Part shown: in pieces, positions 1 through 9,245 of the stretch
How the letters are laid out: each line of letters opens with the position of its first letter
Position numbering within the stretch: the stretch's first letter is position 1
From: UBA7359 sp963976795
GTDB lineage: Bacteria; Pseudomonadota; Gammaproteobacteria; Eutrophobiales; Eutrophobiaceae
Direction of reading: 5' to 3'
Length of the DNA: 64,000 nt
Assembly: GCA_963976795.1 (NCBI GenBank)
Contig: CAXBLT010000010.1
Coordinates: 1 to 64,000 of the forward strand
Made by a program: the position numbers and the translations under genes
Notes under the pieces: model-generated
Seen by the model: the letters and a program-made list of their open reading frames with translations, nothing else
What the model was told of the DNA's origin: nothing
Databases searched by the model: none

Positions 1-323
<323 letters not shown>

Positions 324-422
324 TATAATGCTCAAGCAGTTTGTTGTGCACTATATAGTGTAAATACTTTAATCAGTTTTCCAGACGTGGGAGTGTTGAT
401 ATATCAACATTCCCCAACAAAT

Positions 423-540
423 TGCCTGGCGGCAATAGCGATCGTGAACCACCCGATCCCATTTCGAACTCGGAAGTGAAACCGTTTAGCGCCGATGATA
501 GTGTGGGAGTTCCCATGTGAAAGTAGGTCACTGCCAGGCT
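423..540 (+). rRNA. rrf: 5S ribosomal RNA
   Basis: Complete 5S rRNA of about 118 nt. The 5' TGCCTGGCGGC pairs with the 3' CACTGCCAGGC to form helix I, and the core CCCATTTCGAACTCGGAAGTGAAAC region is typical. It lies about 100 nt after 23S with no tRNA in that spacer. The ends are set by helix I pairing. Confidence 0.97.
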
Positions 541-553
541 CTTATTTTAAATA

Positions 554-586
554 AATCCTCGACTGTTTCAGTCGAGGATTTTTTTT
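554..586 (+). terminator. Intrinsic terminator of the rRNA operon
   Basis: A perfect 12-bp stem (AATCCTCGACTG with CAGTCGAGGATT) closes a 3-nt TTT loop and runs into eight T residues. It lies 14 nt after 5S rRNA and ends the rrn operon. Confidence 0.93.
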
Positions 587-774
587 GCCTGTATTTTAAA
601 TTTGGATATACGCATGTCGTGCTTCTTGAATTTGCTATGGATATTGATCAGCATGCTGCTCGACTAGATATATCTAATAAATATAAAAATATATTTATTA
701 GTTACTTTTAAGAATATATAAAAACGGGTAAATTAACGCCGATTTTTTATTTCTACATGTAAGGTATTGAATTT

Positions 775-3700
775 ATGAGTTCTTCTGATCCACGTCGCGG
801 TGACAGCCTGGACAGGGATATTGACCTGGGTGTGCCCGGGTTTTGCTATAGTGATCTATATTCCCCTGAGCGTTTAAAAACATTACACGCAGTTTTTACT
901 GAAGAGGTAAGAGAAGATGCCCCACAGCTTTTGGAAGACTTTCAGAAATATGAAAGTTGTGAGGGAGCAGATATTAAGCCTCAAGAAGCATCTGATTTGC
1001 TGGTACGCATGGCGCCATATGTAGGGGCTTTTATAGCCAAACTGTTTAAAGTAAGTGATGTTCGAGAGCAACAACAAAAATGTATTGAAGACGAGCTTGA
1101 AACGGTATTTGCGTTTCGTAATAAAGTTGTCTCAAAAGTTGCAGCTAAATATAAAGAGAGCTCTATTTCAGATTTTGATAATGAGAAGATCTGGAACGAG
1201 GTAGATTTATTACGCGTCGTCGCTTTTAAGCAACGATCTCAAAGTAGCGATCCAGAGAAAGATATATCATCAGTAGGATCGAAAATATTTGATCTTCATG
1301 AGCATTATTGCTCAGTCTCGAATGGAAAAGCAGACACGGATACTGATATAGACGCCAAGGTAGAAAAAATACAAAGCGACTTGGAAAAGCACCCGAAAGC
1401 AAAAACAATATTTTTAGAAAGCATAGATAAACCAACTAACGCGGAATTTGTTGAAAGCCTGCTATCTTATATCGAGCGTTGGATTTTTATAGCGCAACAC
1501 GATGAGCGTAGTAAGCATTGGTCTTGCTTTAAGTTTGCTAAGAAAACTGATTTTGATCATTTAGTTGAACACGGTAGTAGAGAGAAGGATGGTTATAAAG
1601 CTTGGGTATGCGAGGAGCATGAACTCAGCCACAGAGATGGTTTTAGTCTAACAGATCTTCGATATGATGAACGGCAAGCCCTTTACGAAGTAGAGCATTG
1701 TATTTACTGCCATGAGAGAGATACAGATTCTTGTTCAAAGGGAATGCGAAATAAACGTAGTCAGGAGTTTAAAACAAACCCTTTAGGTGAAACCATTATA
1801 GGCTGTCCTTTAGGTGAGAAAATTTCAGAAATGCATGTGGTTAAACGCCAAGGTGATAATATTGGTGCGCTTGCTATGGTTATTATTGATAATCCTATGT
1901 GTCCTGGGACCGGGCATCGTATTTGCAACGATTGTATGCGTGGTTGTATTTATCAGAAAACAGAAGCGGTCAATATTCCTCAGATTGAAACTAATGTTCT
2001 TACCGACGTCTTATACATGCCCTATGGATTTGAAATCTATAGTTTGCTAACTCGCTGGAATCCATTAAACATTAAACGACCCTATACCTTACCGTATAAC
2101 GGTAAAAATACATTGGTTGTAGGGATGGGGCCAGCGGGATATACCTTAAGTCACTATCTTCTAAATGAAGGTTTTGGTGTAGTCGGCATTGATGCACTTA
2201 AAATTGAGCCTTTGGCAGAAGAGCTTGTTGGTGCTAATGGAAAGTTGCCTCAACCGATTCGTGATTTTGAGGCTTTATACGAACAGCTTGATGAGCGTGT
2301 ATTGAGTGGGTTTGGCGGTGTTGCCGAGTATGGTATTACCGTTCGGTGGGATAAGAATTTTCTGAAAGTTATCTACCTTAATTTAATAAGGCGTAATGCA
2401 TTTCGTTGCTTTGGTGGTGTACGCTTTGGTGGAACCCTGACTATTGAAGACGCTTGGGAATTTGGTTTTGATCATATCGCTATTGCTAGTGGGGCGGGTA
2501 AGCCGACAATTATCGAATTGAAAAACAATCTAATTCGCGGTATTCGCAAGGCATCTGATTTTCTTATGGCGTTGCAGCTGTCTGGAGCATCAAAAGCGAG
2601 CTCCATGGCAAATCTTCAGGTGCGTTTACCAGCTGGTGTCATCGGTGGTGGTCTGACGGCAATTGATACAACAACAGAAGTGCTGGCTTATTATCCTGTT
2701 CAAGTTGAAAAAATATTGAAGCGCTACGAAAAGTTGTGTGAGATTAATGGTGAGGCTAGTGTTCGTTCTGTTTACGATAATGAAGAAATAGAAATACTGG
2801 ATGAGTTTCTGGAGCATGGTAGACAGATAAGACAGGAACGTGAACGTGCGGTTACAGCTGAGGAAAAACCAAACTTTGTCAGGTTAATTAATAAATGGGG
2901 TGGTGTCAGTCTTTTTTACCGAAAGGGTATTAAGGATTCTCCTGCATACAGACAAAACCATGAAGAGGTTCATGAGGCGTTAAAAGAAGGGATTGAACTC
3001 GCTGAAGGTATGAGCCCTGTTGAAGCTATTGAAGATGAATATGGTGCATTGAAGTCGGTTAAGTTCTCCAAATTATTGGAACAAGATGGATCGTGGCAAA
3101 ATTCGGGAGAGGAAAAAGAAGTGCCACTCAAGAGCATGTTTGTTGCCGCTGGAACATCTCCAAATACGATATATCAACAAGAGTTTCCAGCGACGTTCAA
3201 AATGGATAAAAAATATTTTCAACGTTATGAACCAATATGGTCTGATAGCGATTTGCCTGAGATGGTGCCGATAGATGATACGCAGATCCCAAAACTTGGC
3301 AAAGCTGCTCCATTCACCTCTTATCAGAAAAATGGCAAATTCGTTTCGTTTTATGGCGATAATCATCCTGTTTATGCTGGCAATGTTGTTAAGGCAATGG
3401 CCAGTGCCAAAGATAGTTATCCGTATATTGTAAAATTATTCGAAAAAGAAATTAATAAGCTATCTGCTGAAGCAAGTGATTTGCGGTTGGCGGCGATGGA
3501 TAAGTTTTTTGCCTGTTTAGAAGAGAAGTTATTAGCTACAGTGGTCGAAGTCAATCGGCTCACCCCAACAATTATAGAGATAATTGTACGCGCACCCTTG
3601 CAAGCTGCTAAGTTTGAGCCCGGACAGTTTTACCGTGTTCAAAATTATGAATATCTAGCGCCAGAAATAGAGGGTACAGTTCTAGCGTCAGAAGGGCTTG

Positions 3701-4524
3701 CACTAACAGGAGCTTGGGTAGATAAGGAAAAAGGCTTGATTTCCTTAATTGCGCTGGAAATGGGAAGTTCATCTCGACTATGTGCATTGTGGCAACCAGG
3801 CGATCCTGTCGTTATCATGGGCGTTACTGGTGCACCAACAGAAACAGTTAGTAATAAAACGGTGATGCTGATTGGTGGTGGGCTTGGTAATGCAGTTCAA
3901 TTTTCAATTGGTAAAGCATTTCGAGCTGCAGGCAATAAAGTAATTTATTTTGCCGGGTATAAATATGCAACAGATGTTTTCAAGGTGAGTGAGATTGAAG
4001 CTGCATCGGATGAGATTGTCTGGTCAGTTGATCCTGGAGATGGCGTGGTTCCGATCAAGACGACTCGCCCTCAAGATAAAACGATTGTGGGTAATATCCT
4101 TGAGTCTATAGAAGCTTATGCAAAAGGTGATTTAGGTAATGTCGATATACCCTTGTATGATGTGGATAATATGATTGTTATTGGTTCAGATCGTATGATG
4201 GCCGCAGTTAAAGAAGCACGTCATGGACGTTTAAAAGAATATTTCAAGCCCGAGCATATAGCAATCGGTTCTATTAATTCGCCAATGCAATGTATGATGA
4301 AAGGCGTCTGTGCTCAATGTTTGTGTAAACATATCGATCCGAAAACCGGGGAGGAATATTTTGTTTATTCTTGTTCGAATCAGGATCAAGAGCTTGATCG
4401 TGTTGATTTTCCAAATTTAAATGCTCGGTTACGACAAAATACTGTTCAAGAGAAGCTGTCTGGTCTTTGGCTTGAATATATCCTGTCAAAAAAAGGGAAT
4501 GAACCTGAGAAGATAATTAAGTAA
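775..4524 (+). CDS. Fused GltD/NfnB-like and NfnA/PyrK-like FAD/Fe-S oxidoreductase
   Basis: A 1249-residue cytoplasmic flavoprotein. Residues 1-300 match no family I recognise. Residues 309-391 carry eight cysteines (309, 312, 320, 344, 376, 384, 387, 391) spaced as in the two-cluster 4Fe-4S domain at the N terminus of GltD, DPYD and NfnB. A dinucleotide-binding loop GMGPAG sits at 450-455, and the FAD/NAD(P) domains run to about 900. From about 915 a ferredoxin-NADP-reductase-like domain follows (FEPGQFYRVQ, then GGGLGNAVQ near 1035). A cysteine cluster (C1173, C1179, C1182 and a later Cys) resembles the [2Fe-2S] site of PyrK/NfnA. NfnAB normally moves electrons between NADPH, NADH and ferredoxin; the same role here is inference. 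The start follows a TAAGG ribosome site. No partner gene is adjacent. Confidence 0.8.
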   Translation: MSSSDPRRGDSLDRDIDLGVPGFCYSDLYSPERLKTLHAVFTEEVREDAPQLLEDFQKYESCEGADIKPQEASDLLVRMAPYVGAFIAKLFKVSDVREQQQKCIEDELETVFAFRNKVVSKVAAKYKESSISDFDNEKIWNEVDLLRVVAFKQRSQSSDPEKDISSVGSKIFDLHEHYCSVSNGKADTDTDIDAKVEKIQSDLEKHPKAKTIFLESIDKPTNAEFVESLLSYIERWIFIAQHDERSKHWSCFKFAKKTDFDHLVEHGSREKDGYKAWVCEEHELSHRDGFSLTDLRYDERQALYEVEHCIYCHERDTDSCSKGMRNKRSQEFKTNPLGETIIGCPLGEKISEMHVVKRQGDNIGALAMVIIDNPMCPGTGHRICNDCMRGCIYQKTEAVNIPQIETNVLTDVLYMPYGFEIYSLLTRWNPLNIKRPYTLPYNGKNTLVVGMGPAGYTLSHYLLNEGFGVVGIDALKIEPLAEELVGANGKLPQPIRDFEALYEQLDERVLSGFGGVAEYGITVRWDKNFLKVIYLNLIRRNAFRCFGGVRFGGTLTIEDAWEFGFDHIAIASGAGKPTIIELKNNLIRGIRKASDFLMALQLSGASKASSMANLQVRLPAGVIGGGLTAIDTTTEVLAYYPVQVEKILKRYEKLCEINGEASVRSVYDNEEIEILDEFLEHGRQIRQERERAVTAEEKPNFVRLINKWGGVSLFYRKGIKDSPAYRQNHEEVHEALKEGIELAEGMSPVEAIEDEYGALKSVKFSKLLEQDGSWQNSGEEKEVPLKSMFVAAGTSPNTIYQQEFPATFKMDKKYFQRYEPIWSDSDLPEMVPIDDTQIPKLGKAAPFTSYQKNGKFVSFYGDNHPVYAGNVVKAMASAKDSYPYIVKLFEKEINKLSAEASDLRLAAMDKFFACLEEKLLATVVEVNRLTPTIIEIIVRAPLQAAKFEPGQFYRVQNYEYLAPEIEGTVLASEGLALTGAWVDKEKGLISLIALEMGSSSRLCALWQPGDPVVIMGVTGAPTETVSNKTVMLIGGGLGNAVQFSIGKAFRAAGNKVIYFAGYKYATDVFKVSEIEAASDEIVWSVDPGDGVVPIKTTRPQDKTIVGNILESIEAYAKGDLGNVDIPLYDVDNMIVIGSDRMMAAVKEARHGRLKEYFKPEHIAIGSINSPMQCMMKGVCAQCLCKHIDPKTGEEYFVYSCSNQDQELDRVDFPNLNARLRQNTVQEKLSGLWLEYILSKKGNEPEKIIK

Positions 4525-4579
4525 ATCAAGTTGATTTTTTAAACTTAGCTTTAATTACAATATCAATATTTAGCATGTT

Positions 4580-5152
4580 ATGTTGCAAAGTCATTTTTTA
4601 CTAACTGTTTTTGTTATGGCCTGTTTTATAATCACTGCATCTAAGGCAAAGGGTGATAGTGTTGTTGATAGTGCTGCTGAAAAAAATATTGCGCAATATA
4701 GGGATAAAATTACTGAGATTAAAATGACTCTAGGCCCGCATGATGTTGCGATAGAAGAAAACCTGATTAGTTTGTCTATGATATATAAAGAACAAGATGA
4801 TCACTTAAATAGGCTTGAGGTGCTAAATCAAGCTTTACATCTTCATCGACTTAATTATGGGTTAGAGAGCAAAGATCAACTTAGGATAGTTGAACAAATT
4901 ATCTCTACGAAGGTTGATTTGGAAGATTGGATTTCCCTGGATAAGAGCTACGAATATCTTTATTGGGTTAATAGACGTATACATGGAACGAATTCATTAG
5001 ATCTATTACCAACACTAAATCGAGTTATGGAATGGAAACTGGATGTTATTAAAAGGGGCTTGTTCGGGCACCCGGAAATCATTAACCACCAGGCTACAGA
5101 CTTGTTGAGAAAAATAAGAAAAGTCAAAAAAATTAATTCTGAAAATTCGTAA
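4580..5152 (+). CDS. Exported helical-repeat (TPR-like) protein, function unknown
   Basis: A 190-residue protein with an N-terminal hydrophobic signal (LLTVFVMACFIITASKAKG), so probably periplasmic. The rest is predicted helical with kinesin-light-chain-like TPR spacing (LGPHDVAIEENLISLSMIY, then LNQALHLHRLNYGLES), which suggests two or three degenerate TPRs. It lies 55 nt after the large oxidoreductase on the same strand and converges on the M48 protease gene. No catalytic motif is visible. The family assignment rests on repeat pattern only. Confidence 0.6.
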   Translation: MLQSHFLLTVFVMACFIITASKAKGDSVVDSAAEKNIAQYRDKITEIKMTLGPHDVAIEENLISLSMIYKEQDDHLNRLEVLNQALHLHRLNYGLESKDQLRIVEQIISTKVDLEDWISLDKSYEYLYWVNRRIHGTNSLDLLPTLNRVMEWKLDVIKRGLFGHPEIINHQATDLLRKIRKVKKINSENS

Positions 5153-5180
5153 TAATCTTCATCATCATCATGTAAATGAT

Positions 5181-5861
5181 TTAGTTGCTTAATCGGCGTA
5201 CTAGAGATTTAAGTATAGTGATGCGTTCTATGCCTGAGGGATGAGAAATATTAAAAGACATGGTCGCTGTTTTTTTAGATTGTGCGTAAAGTGCCTCCTG
5301 TAAAGCAACAGCGCCTTCAGGGTCATAACCCGATTCGACTGCCCATATAGTTCCAAGATAATCAGCTTCACGCTCATTGTCTCTACTATAACGTGTGCTC
5401 GCAGCAGAAAAATCTTTCCCGCGGTTTTGTTCGAGGTTTTTTTTACTAATTTCGCCATGGTTTAATTTTAAATGTGCGAGCTCATGGCCGAGAAGTGCTG
5501 CAATCATGTCCATATTTGTATTTAATATATCCAGCATAGCAAAGTTGATGGCAATGAAGTTCGCCCCATTCTCTGTATAGCCAGCAAAGGCATTAGCTGG
5601 TGTGCCGTCGACAACAAGAAAATCCGCATTTGTTTCAGAGGCTTTAGAAATACTTCCCATTGCTGTATATAAATAAACCATTTGTTTTGCGCTAACAGTT
5701 TTTATTACGCGATCTTGCTGGTTCCTTAATTTAATGTCTTCTACTGGCGAGCGAGCAAGATCACTTACTCTCCATGAATAAATGTTTGTATCTGCATAAC
5801 TATGAGTAGTTATGCAGAGTAATAATGAGACGAAAAAAGATATAATTGTTTGGTTGTTCAT
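5181..5861 (-). CDS. M48 family metalloprotease
   Basis: A 226-residue exported zinc protease with a cleavable signal peptide (residues 1-23). HELAH at 126-130 is the HExxH zinc site and NEREADYLG near 162-170 supplies the third ligand and the AD motif typical of M48. It is short, a bare catalytic domain without the TPR region of BepA. It is the last gene of the eleven-gene minus-strand envelope cluster and overlaps the upstream lipoprotein by one base (TAATG), so it is almost surely co-translated. It may process or quality-control the cluster's products; that role is inference. Confidence 0.88.
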   Translation of the reverse strand: MNNQTIISFFVSLLLCITTHSYADTNIYSWRVSDLARSPVEDIKLRNQQDRVIKTVSAKQMVYLYTAMGSISKASETNADFLVVDGTPANAFAGYTENGANFIAINFAMLDILNTNMDMIAALLGHELAHLKLNHGEISKKNLEQNRGKDFSAASTRYSRDNEREADYLGTIWAVESGYDPEGAVALQEALYAQSKKTATMSFNISHPSGIERITILKSLVRRLSN

Positions 5862-6517
5862 TAATTCAAGAATTCTTTTAATTGTGTTGCCATGCCGTCA
5901 CAGGCATCGGATTTGACACTTGCTAAGAGCGGGATAGGTAATATAACAGCAGGTAGAAAGGAAGTGCCTTGTGTTTCTGTAGATATTTTTCCTGACACGG
6001 ATGTGCTTTTTAAATCCCATATCTTTGCTTCATAAAGTGCTTCATCGCGCCAGGTAGCTAAGCCGAAGCAACCTGCGGGGCCACCTACACAAGATATAGT
6101 GCCGGCTTTCTCAATAGTTTTTGTATTACCTTCAATCCAAATAAAGAAATGTATCTTATAGTCAGCTAGTTTTTTTGAAACGTTCGGGTGTTGTAGTAAT
6201 TTATCAAGATTTTGTACATTCATCGGTGCTGTGCTTGATTCAAAATAGGGATACATGCTATCGATGAACTGTTGTTCTGGTATTACATTAAGTCTTTCAT
6301 CTCCCGAAGATAATTTTTTCTCTATGCAGCTAATATAATCCAGTTCTGTTTCATGTCGGCGCAAATGTCTACGGCCTAATAATACAATGGACTCTTTATC
6401 ACCTAAGTCAATATAAGGAGATATCTTGTGTTTATCGATTACAGTTACAGTATTGCAGGAAGCAATAATTACAATTGTGAATATAATAGCTAAAAATTGA
6501 CTTAAGCGATTTAGCAT
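5861..6517 (-). CDS. Putative lipoprotein of the envelope cluster
   Basis: A 218-residue protein with a lipobox (IIASC, Cys at about 21) after a hydrophobic segment, so a predicted outer-membrane or periplasmic lipoprotein. It has internal cysteines (ISCIEKK and SCVGGPAGCFG) and a late predicted beta region. I do not recognise the family. The phrases AKIWDLKSTSVSGKI and FFIWIEGNTKTI resemble envelope lipoproteins that bind or report on assembly, but that is weak. It sits between two cluster genes at near-zero spacing. Confidence 0.7.
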   Translation of the reverse strand: MLNRLSQFLAIIFTIVIIASCNTVTVIDKHKISPYIDLGDKESIVLLGRRHLRRHETELDYISCIEKKLSSGDERLNVIPEQQFIDSMYPYFESSTAPMNVQNLDKLLQHPNVSKKLADYKIHFFIWIEGNTKTIEKAGTISCVGGPAGCFGLATWRDEALYEAKIWDLKSTSVSGKISTETQGTSFLPAVILPIPLLASVKSDACDGMATQLKEFLN

Positions 6518-6529
6518 TATTGATAATTA

Positions 6530-7150
6530 TTATAGTTTGGTGTCGAACCACTTTTTTATGTCGGGATCTGATTGAAATGAAACAATAAGTTTTGCAGCTA
6601 GATCACGGTATGCCTCGTTTGTAGAGATAACCAGGCCTTCTCTTTCATCAAGTAAGAAGTCGATTGAAGTATTAGGCAGTGATTTTCCATAGCCTGTTAA
6701 ATTTAAATTCTTAATAGTTTCCCCATTGGGTTTTTGAACATGAATATTATATTTTATCCATGTTTCATGTATCTTTGTTTTTGTTTCATAGGGTAATGCA
6801 AACTGTATGTCCTTGATTTCGGGAATGATGATTGCATCGTATCGTTTATTTTTAGCTTCATCCAAATGGTTAATCGTTTTAATTGCACTAAACATCGATG
6901 GCAATACTTGATCGAATATCGCTATCTGAGATGGGCCAATAGTGATAGCCCAATTTCTTCTGTCATCGTTGTTTTCTGTGTAAATATATTCTCGTAATGA
7001 TTCTGTATAGAATATAGCCATATTCAGCGGTAACTTTGTTTCGATTGGGTCTGGTATATCCAGGCTGGTCTTCAAGACCATGGATTGTTCGCATGCTGTT
7101 AGCAATACTAGCCAATACAAAAGAAACAGGTTTATTTTTTTTGACATCAA
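6530..7150 (-). CDS. Putative lipoprotein of the envelope cluster
   Basis: A 206-residue predicted lipoprotein: hydrophobic start, lipobox VLLTAC, Cys at about 20. The body (ETKLPLNMAIFYTESLREY and later SFQSDPDIKKWFD) suggests an alpha/beta periplasmic domain of the type found in lipoproteins with a DUF-like fold that bind envelope partners. No family is assigned. Its start overlaps the end of the upstream VWA gene by 4 nt (ATGT frame overlap), so translation is likely coupled. Confidence 0.7.
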   Translation of the reverse strand: MMSKKINLFLLYWLVLLTACEQSMVLKTSLDIPDPIETKLPLNMAIFYTESLREYIYTENNDDRRNWAITIGPSQIAIFDQVLPSMFSAIKTINHLDEAKNKRYDAIIIPEIKDIQFALPYETKTKIHETWIKYNIHVQKPNGETIKNLNLTGYGKSLPNTSIDFLLDEREGLVISTNEAYRDLAAKLIVSFQSDPDIKKWFDTKL

Positions 7151-8139
7151 TTGAGTCCGATAAAGGTGCCGCCATTGTTTTGGCCAACTTCACGCATTAA
7201 TGTGGCATATCTTTGACTGGTAATCTGGAAGTGTTCAGGTGCATTTTCTGGTATAGGAAAGCCCACACCATGAATACGAATTTTTGTATTTCCTTTATTA
7301 TCCTTTGGGTTGAGTCTGTCGATAGTCTTTACGACGTCACTTATTGATTTCCCAGTAAATTCATCGCCAAAGACATAAATACTTATTTTTTTATTTGGGT
7401 CATAAAAAGTACTTATGGCTCGAGTTATACCTTCAACAGGGCTGCTATTACTAAATGTATTCCATATTCGAAGGTTGCTGATCATTGCTCGTCGACGACC
7501 TGGTGTGTCAGGTATCCACTTCCCTCGGTATTGTGAGAATAGATAACTACCCATATCACTCATAATTTGTAAGCCTTCTACATTTGGGTAGACATCTAGA
7601 GTCGTAGTAAGTTGCTTGATCATCTTTTCCCAGTTGACCTGCACCATACTACCGGAGGTATCTATGATAAATATAATATACTCACTATCGACAGGTATTC
7701 CACCAACAAGATCGGTATCTGCACTCTTTAGTTTGGTTAAAAGACGTTGCATTTCTTTGGTCAAGGATTGTTTTGCTGTTTCGAATTGATTAGTAATACT
7801 CGATTGCACGGAAGAATTATCTTGTAGGCTGTTAATTTGACTCTCAGTATTATTTTTATCTTGTTTGAGACGTGCGATCCGCTGTTTCCACTCAGAGAGT
7901 TGCTCTTTCGCATCAGTCATATCACGATTCAAGATATTGATTTGTCCTCTGATTTCAAACAGTTGTTTTTGCAAATCTCTTACTAAGCCATCATCGCTTG
8001 TTTCAGGAGCAGACTCTATGCTTGCTGCCGGGATGCCTGTTTTAGTAATAACTAATAGCAGGATAATGGCACCAAAACCGCAGGTGATGATGTCCAGAAA
8101 AGACAAGCTAAAAATATCTGTATCACGACGTTTTTTCAT
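7147..8139 (-). CDS. VWA protein with MotB/ExbD-like N-terminal anchor (second copy)
   Basis: A 330-residue protein. A short basic N terminus is followed by FSLSFLDIITCGFGA and one transmembrane helix (about 16-35), with Asp16 at the start of the helix as in MotB, TolR and ExbD. A long coiled coil (about 48-135) precedes a periplasmic VWA domain whose MIDAS begins DTSGS, near residue 160, with a second acidic motif (VFGDEF). The tract FSLSFLD..CGFGA is shared with the neighbouring VWA gene. Alongside the MotA-like protein upstream it could form an ion-channel complex; that is inference. Confidence 0.85.
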   Translation of the reverse strand: MKKRRDTDIFSLSFLDIITCGFGAIILLLVITKTGIPAASIESAPETSDDGLVRDLQKQLFEIRGQINILNRDMTDAKEQLSEWKQRIARLKQDKNNTESQINSLQDNSSVQSSITNQFETAKQSLTKEMQRLLTKLKSADTDLVGGIPVDSEYIIFIIDTSGSMVQVNWEKMIKQLTTTLDVYPNVEGLQIMSDMGSYLFSQYRGKWIPDTPGRRRAMISNLRIWNTFSNSSPVEGITRAISTFYDPNKKISIYVFGDEFTGKSISDVVKTIDRLNPKDNKGNTKIRIHGVGFPIPENAPEHFQITSQRYATLMREVGQNNGGTFIGLN

Positions 8140-8146
8140 ATAATAA

Positions 8147-9241
8147 TTATGGCCAATCCTTTGAGGGACTCATAAATGATCCTTGAGTTGCACGAGATAG
8201 TCTCCAATAAGCAATCGCTGCATATGGGTCACCTTCGATGGGGGTCAAAATTATATTGACTGGTATGCGCGCTGGTAATTTTTCGATTGCCTCGTTAAAG
8301 AGTTTAACTCGGTCCTTGCCTGATATCGTGGTTTTTCGTGAAGTTTTAGAGCCTTGGGTCGGAAAGCCATCTGTGATGAGATAGATATTATCTGGTTTGG
8401 GGTTAAGTTGGTTTGCAGCTATAAATGCTTTTTCTAGATTTGTACCATTTTCAGGAATCAGGCTATTAAGCGTTTTAATAGCAGAATCAAGCTTGCTTTT
8501 ATCGCGCACGTCTAGCCACTGCCCTTTTGTGTTAGATGTAAGCGCATTTGTTTGAGTATTAAAATAATAGATTTGAAATTGACTGTCGAGAGGAAATTTA
8601 GCACTTAACCATTCAACGATCTTGATAGTATGTTGCCACTTAGCCGATTGTCGTTTGCGATCATCAGACATATTCCGGCGCCGTAAGATATTGACAATGG
8701 TCTCATCTAGCATGCTGGCTGAACTATCAACTAATATTAATAGGCGTTTCCCACTCATTTTTAAGCCGGATACGTAAGCACGATCGCCATCACCAGAGAA
8801 TTTTCGTGATGCTTCTCCTGTTTCTTCTAGTCGTTCTTCCAGATTCTTTTTTTGCTGTTCAAGTTTAATTAGATCGGCTTTAAGCGAATCGAGCTCGGTG
8901 TCATCGCTTGCTGCCAACAGCGCCTCTTGTTTTCCGCTGAGTTCGTCTATCTCATCAGTTATTTTTCGGGCGAGACCTTCTGTGGTTACAATTTGCTGCG
9001 TTATCTCTTCAATAGTATTTTTGGCCTCAACTAGATTTAATTCGCCCAAACGTATTTCTTGTTCCAACAGCGAAACCTCTGATTGAAAATCAAGTGCGCT
9101 TGTAGCTTCTGGAGTTATCACGCCACTATCAATATTGTGTTTGATTATGAGGAATAATAAAACTGCAGCGCCAAAGCCACAGGACATGATGTCCAGAAAT
9201 GACAAACTAAAAGGGGTAAGCTGGCGCCGGTTGCGGGCCAT
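8147..9241 (-). CDS. VWA protein with MotB/ExbD-like N-terminal anchor (first copy)
   Basis: A 364-residue paralogue of the next gene. FSLSFLDIMSCGFGA and a transmembrane helix (about 17-37, Asp17 at its start) are followed by a coiled coil (about 50-145) and a C-terminal VWA domain. The MIDAS set is complete: DSSAS, then NGTNLEKA and ITDGFP. The domain is periplasmic if the single helix orients as in MotB. It is 4 nt from the upstream actin-like gene and 7 nt from the downstream VWA gene. VWA MIDAS sites bind a divalent metal and a protein ligand; the ligand here is unknown. Confidence 0.87.
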   Translation of the reverse strand: MARNRRQLTPFSLSFLDIMSCGFGAAVLLFLIIKHNIDSGVITPEATSALDFQSEVSLLEQEIRLGELNLVEAKNTIEEITQQIVTTEGLARKITDEIDELSGKQEALLAASDDTELDSLKADLIKLEQQKKNLEERLEETGEASRKFSGDGDRAYVSGLKMSGKRLLILVDSSASMLDETIVNILRRRNMSDDRKRQSAKWQHTIKIVEWLSAKFPLDSQFQIYYFNTQTNALTSNTKGQWLDVRDKSKLDSAIKTLNSLIPENGTNLEKAFIAANQLNPKPDNIYLITDGFPTQGSKTSRKTTISGKDRVKLFNEAIEKLPARIPVNIILTPIEGDPYAAIAYWRLSRATQGSFMSPSKDWP

Positions 9242-9245
9242 CTTT

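Noticed and set aside
517..711. 64-residue plus-strand frame after 5S rRNA
   Set aside because: It starts inside 5S rRNA and crosses the rrn terminator. No ribosome site or protein-like content.
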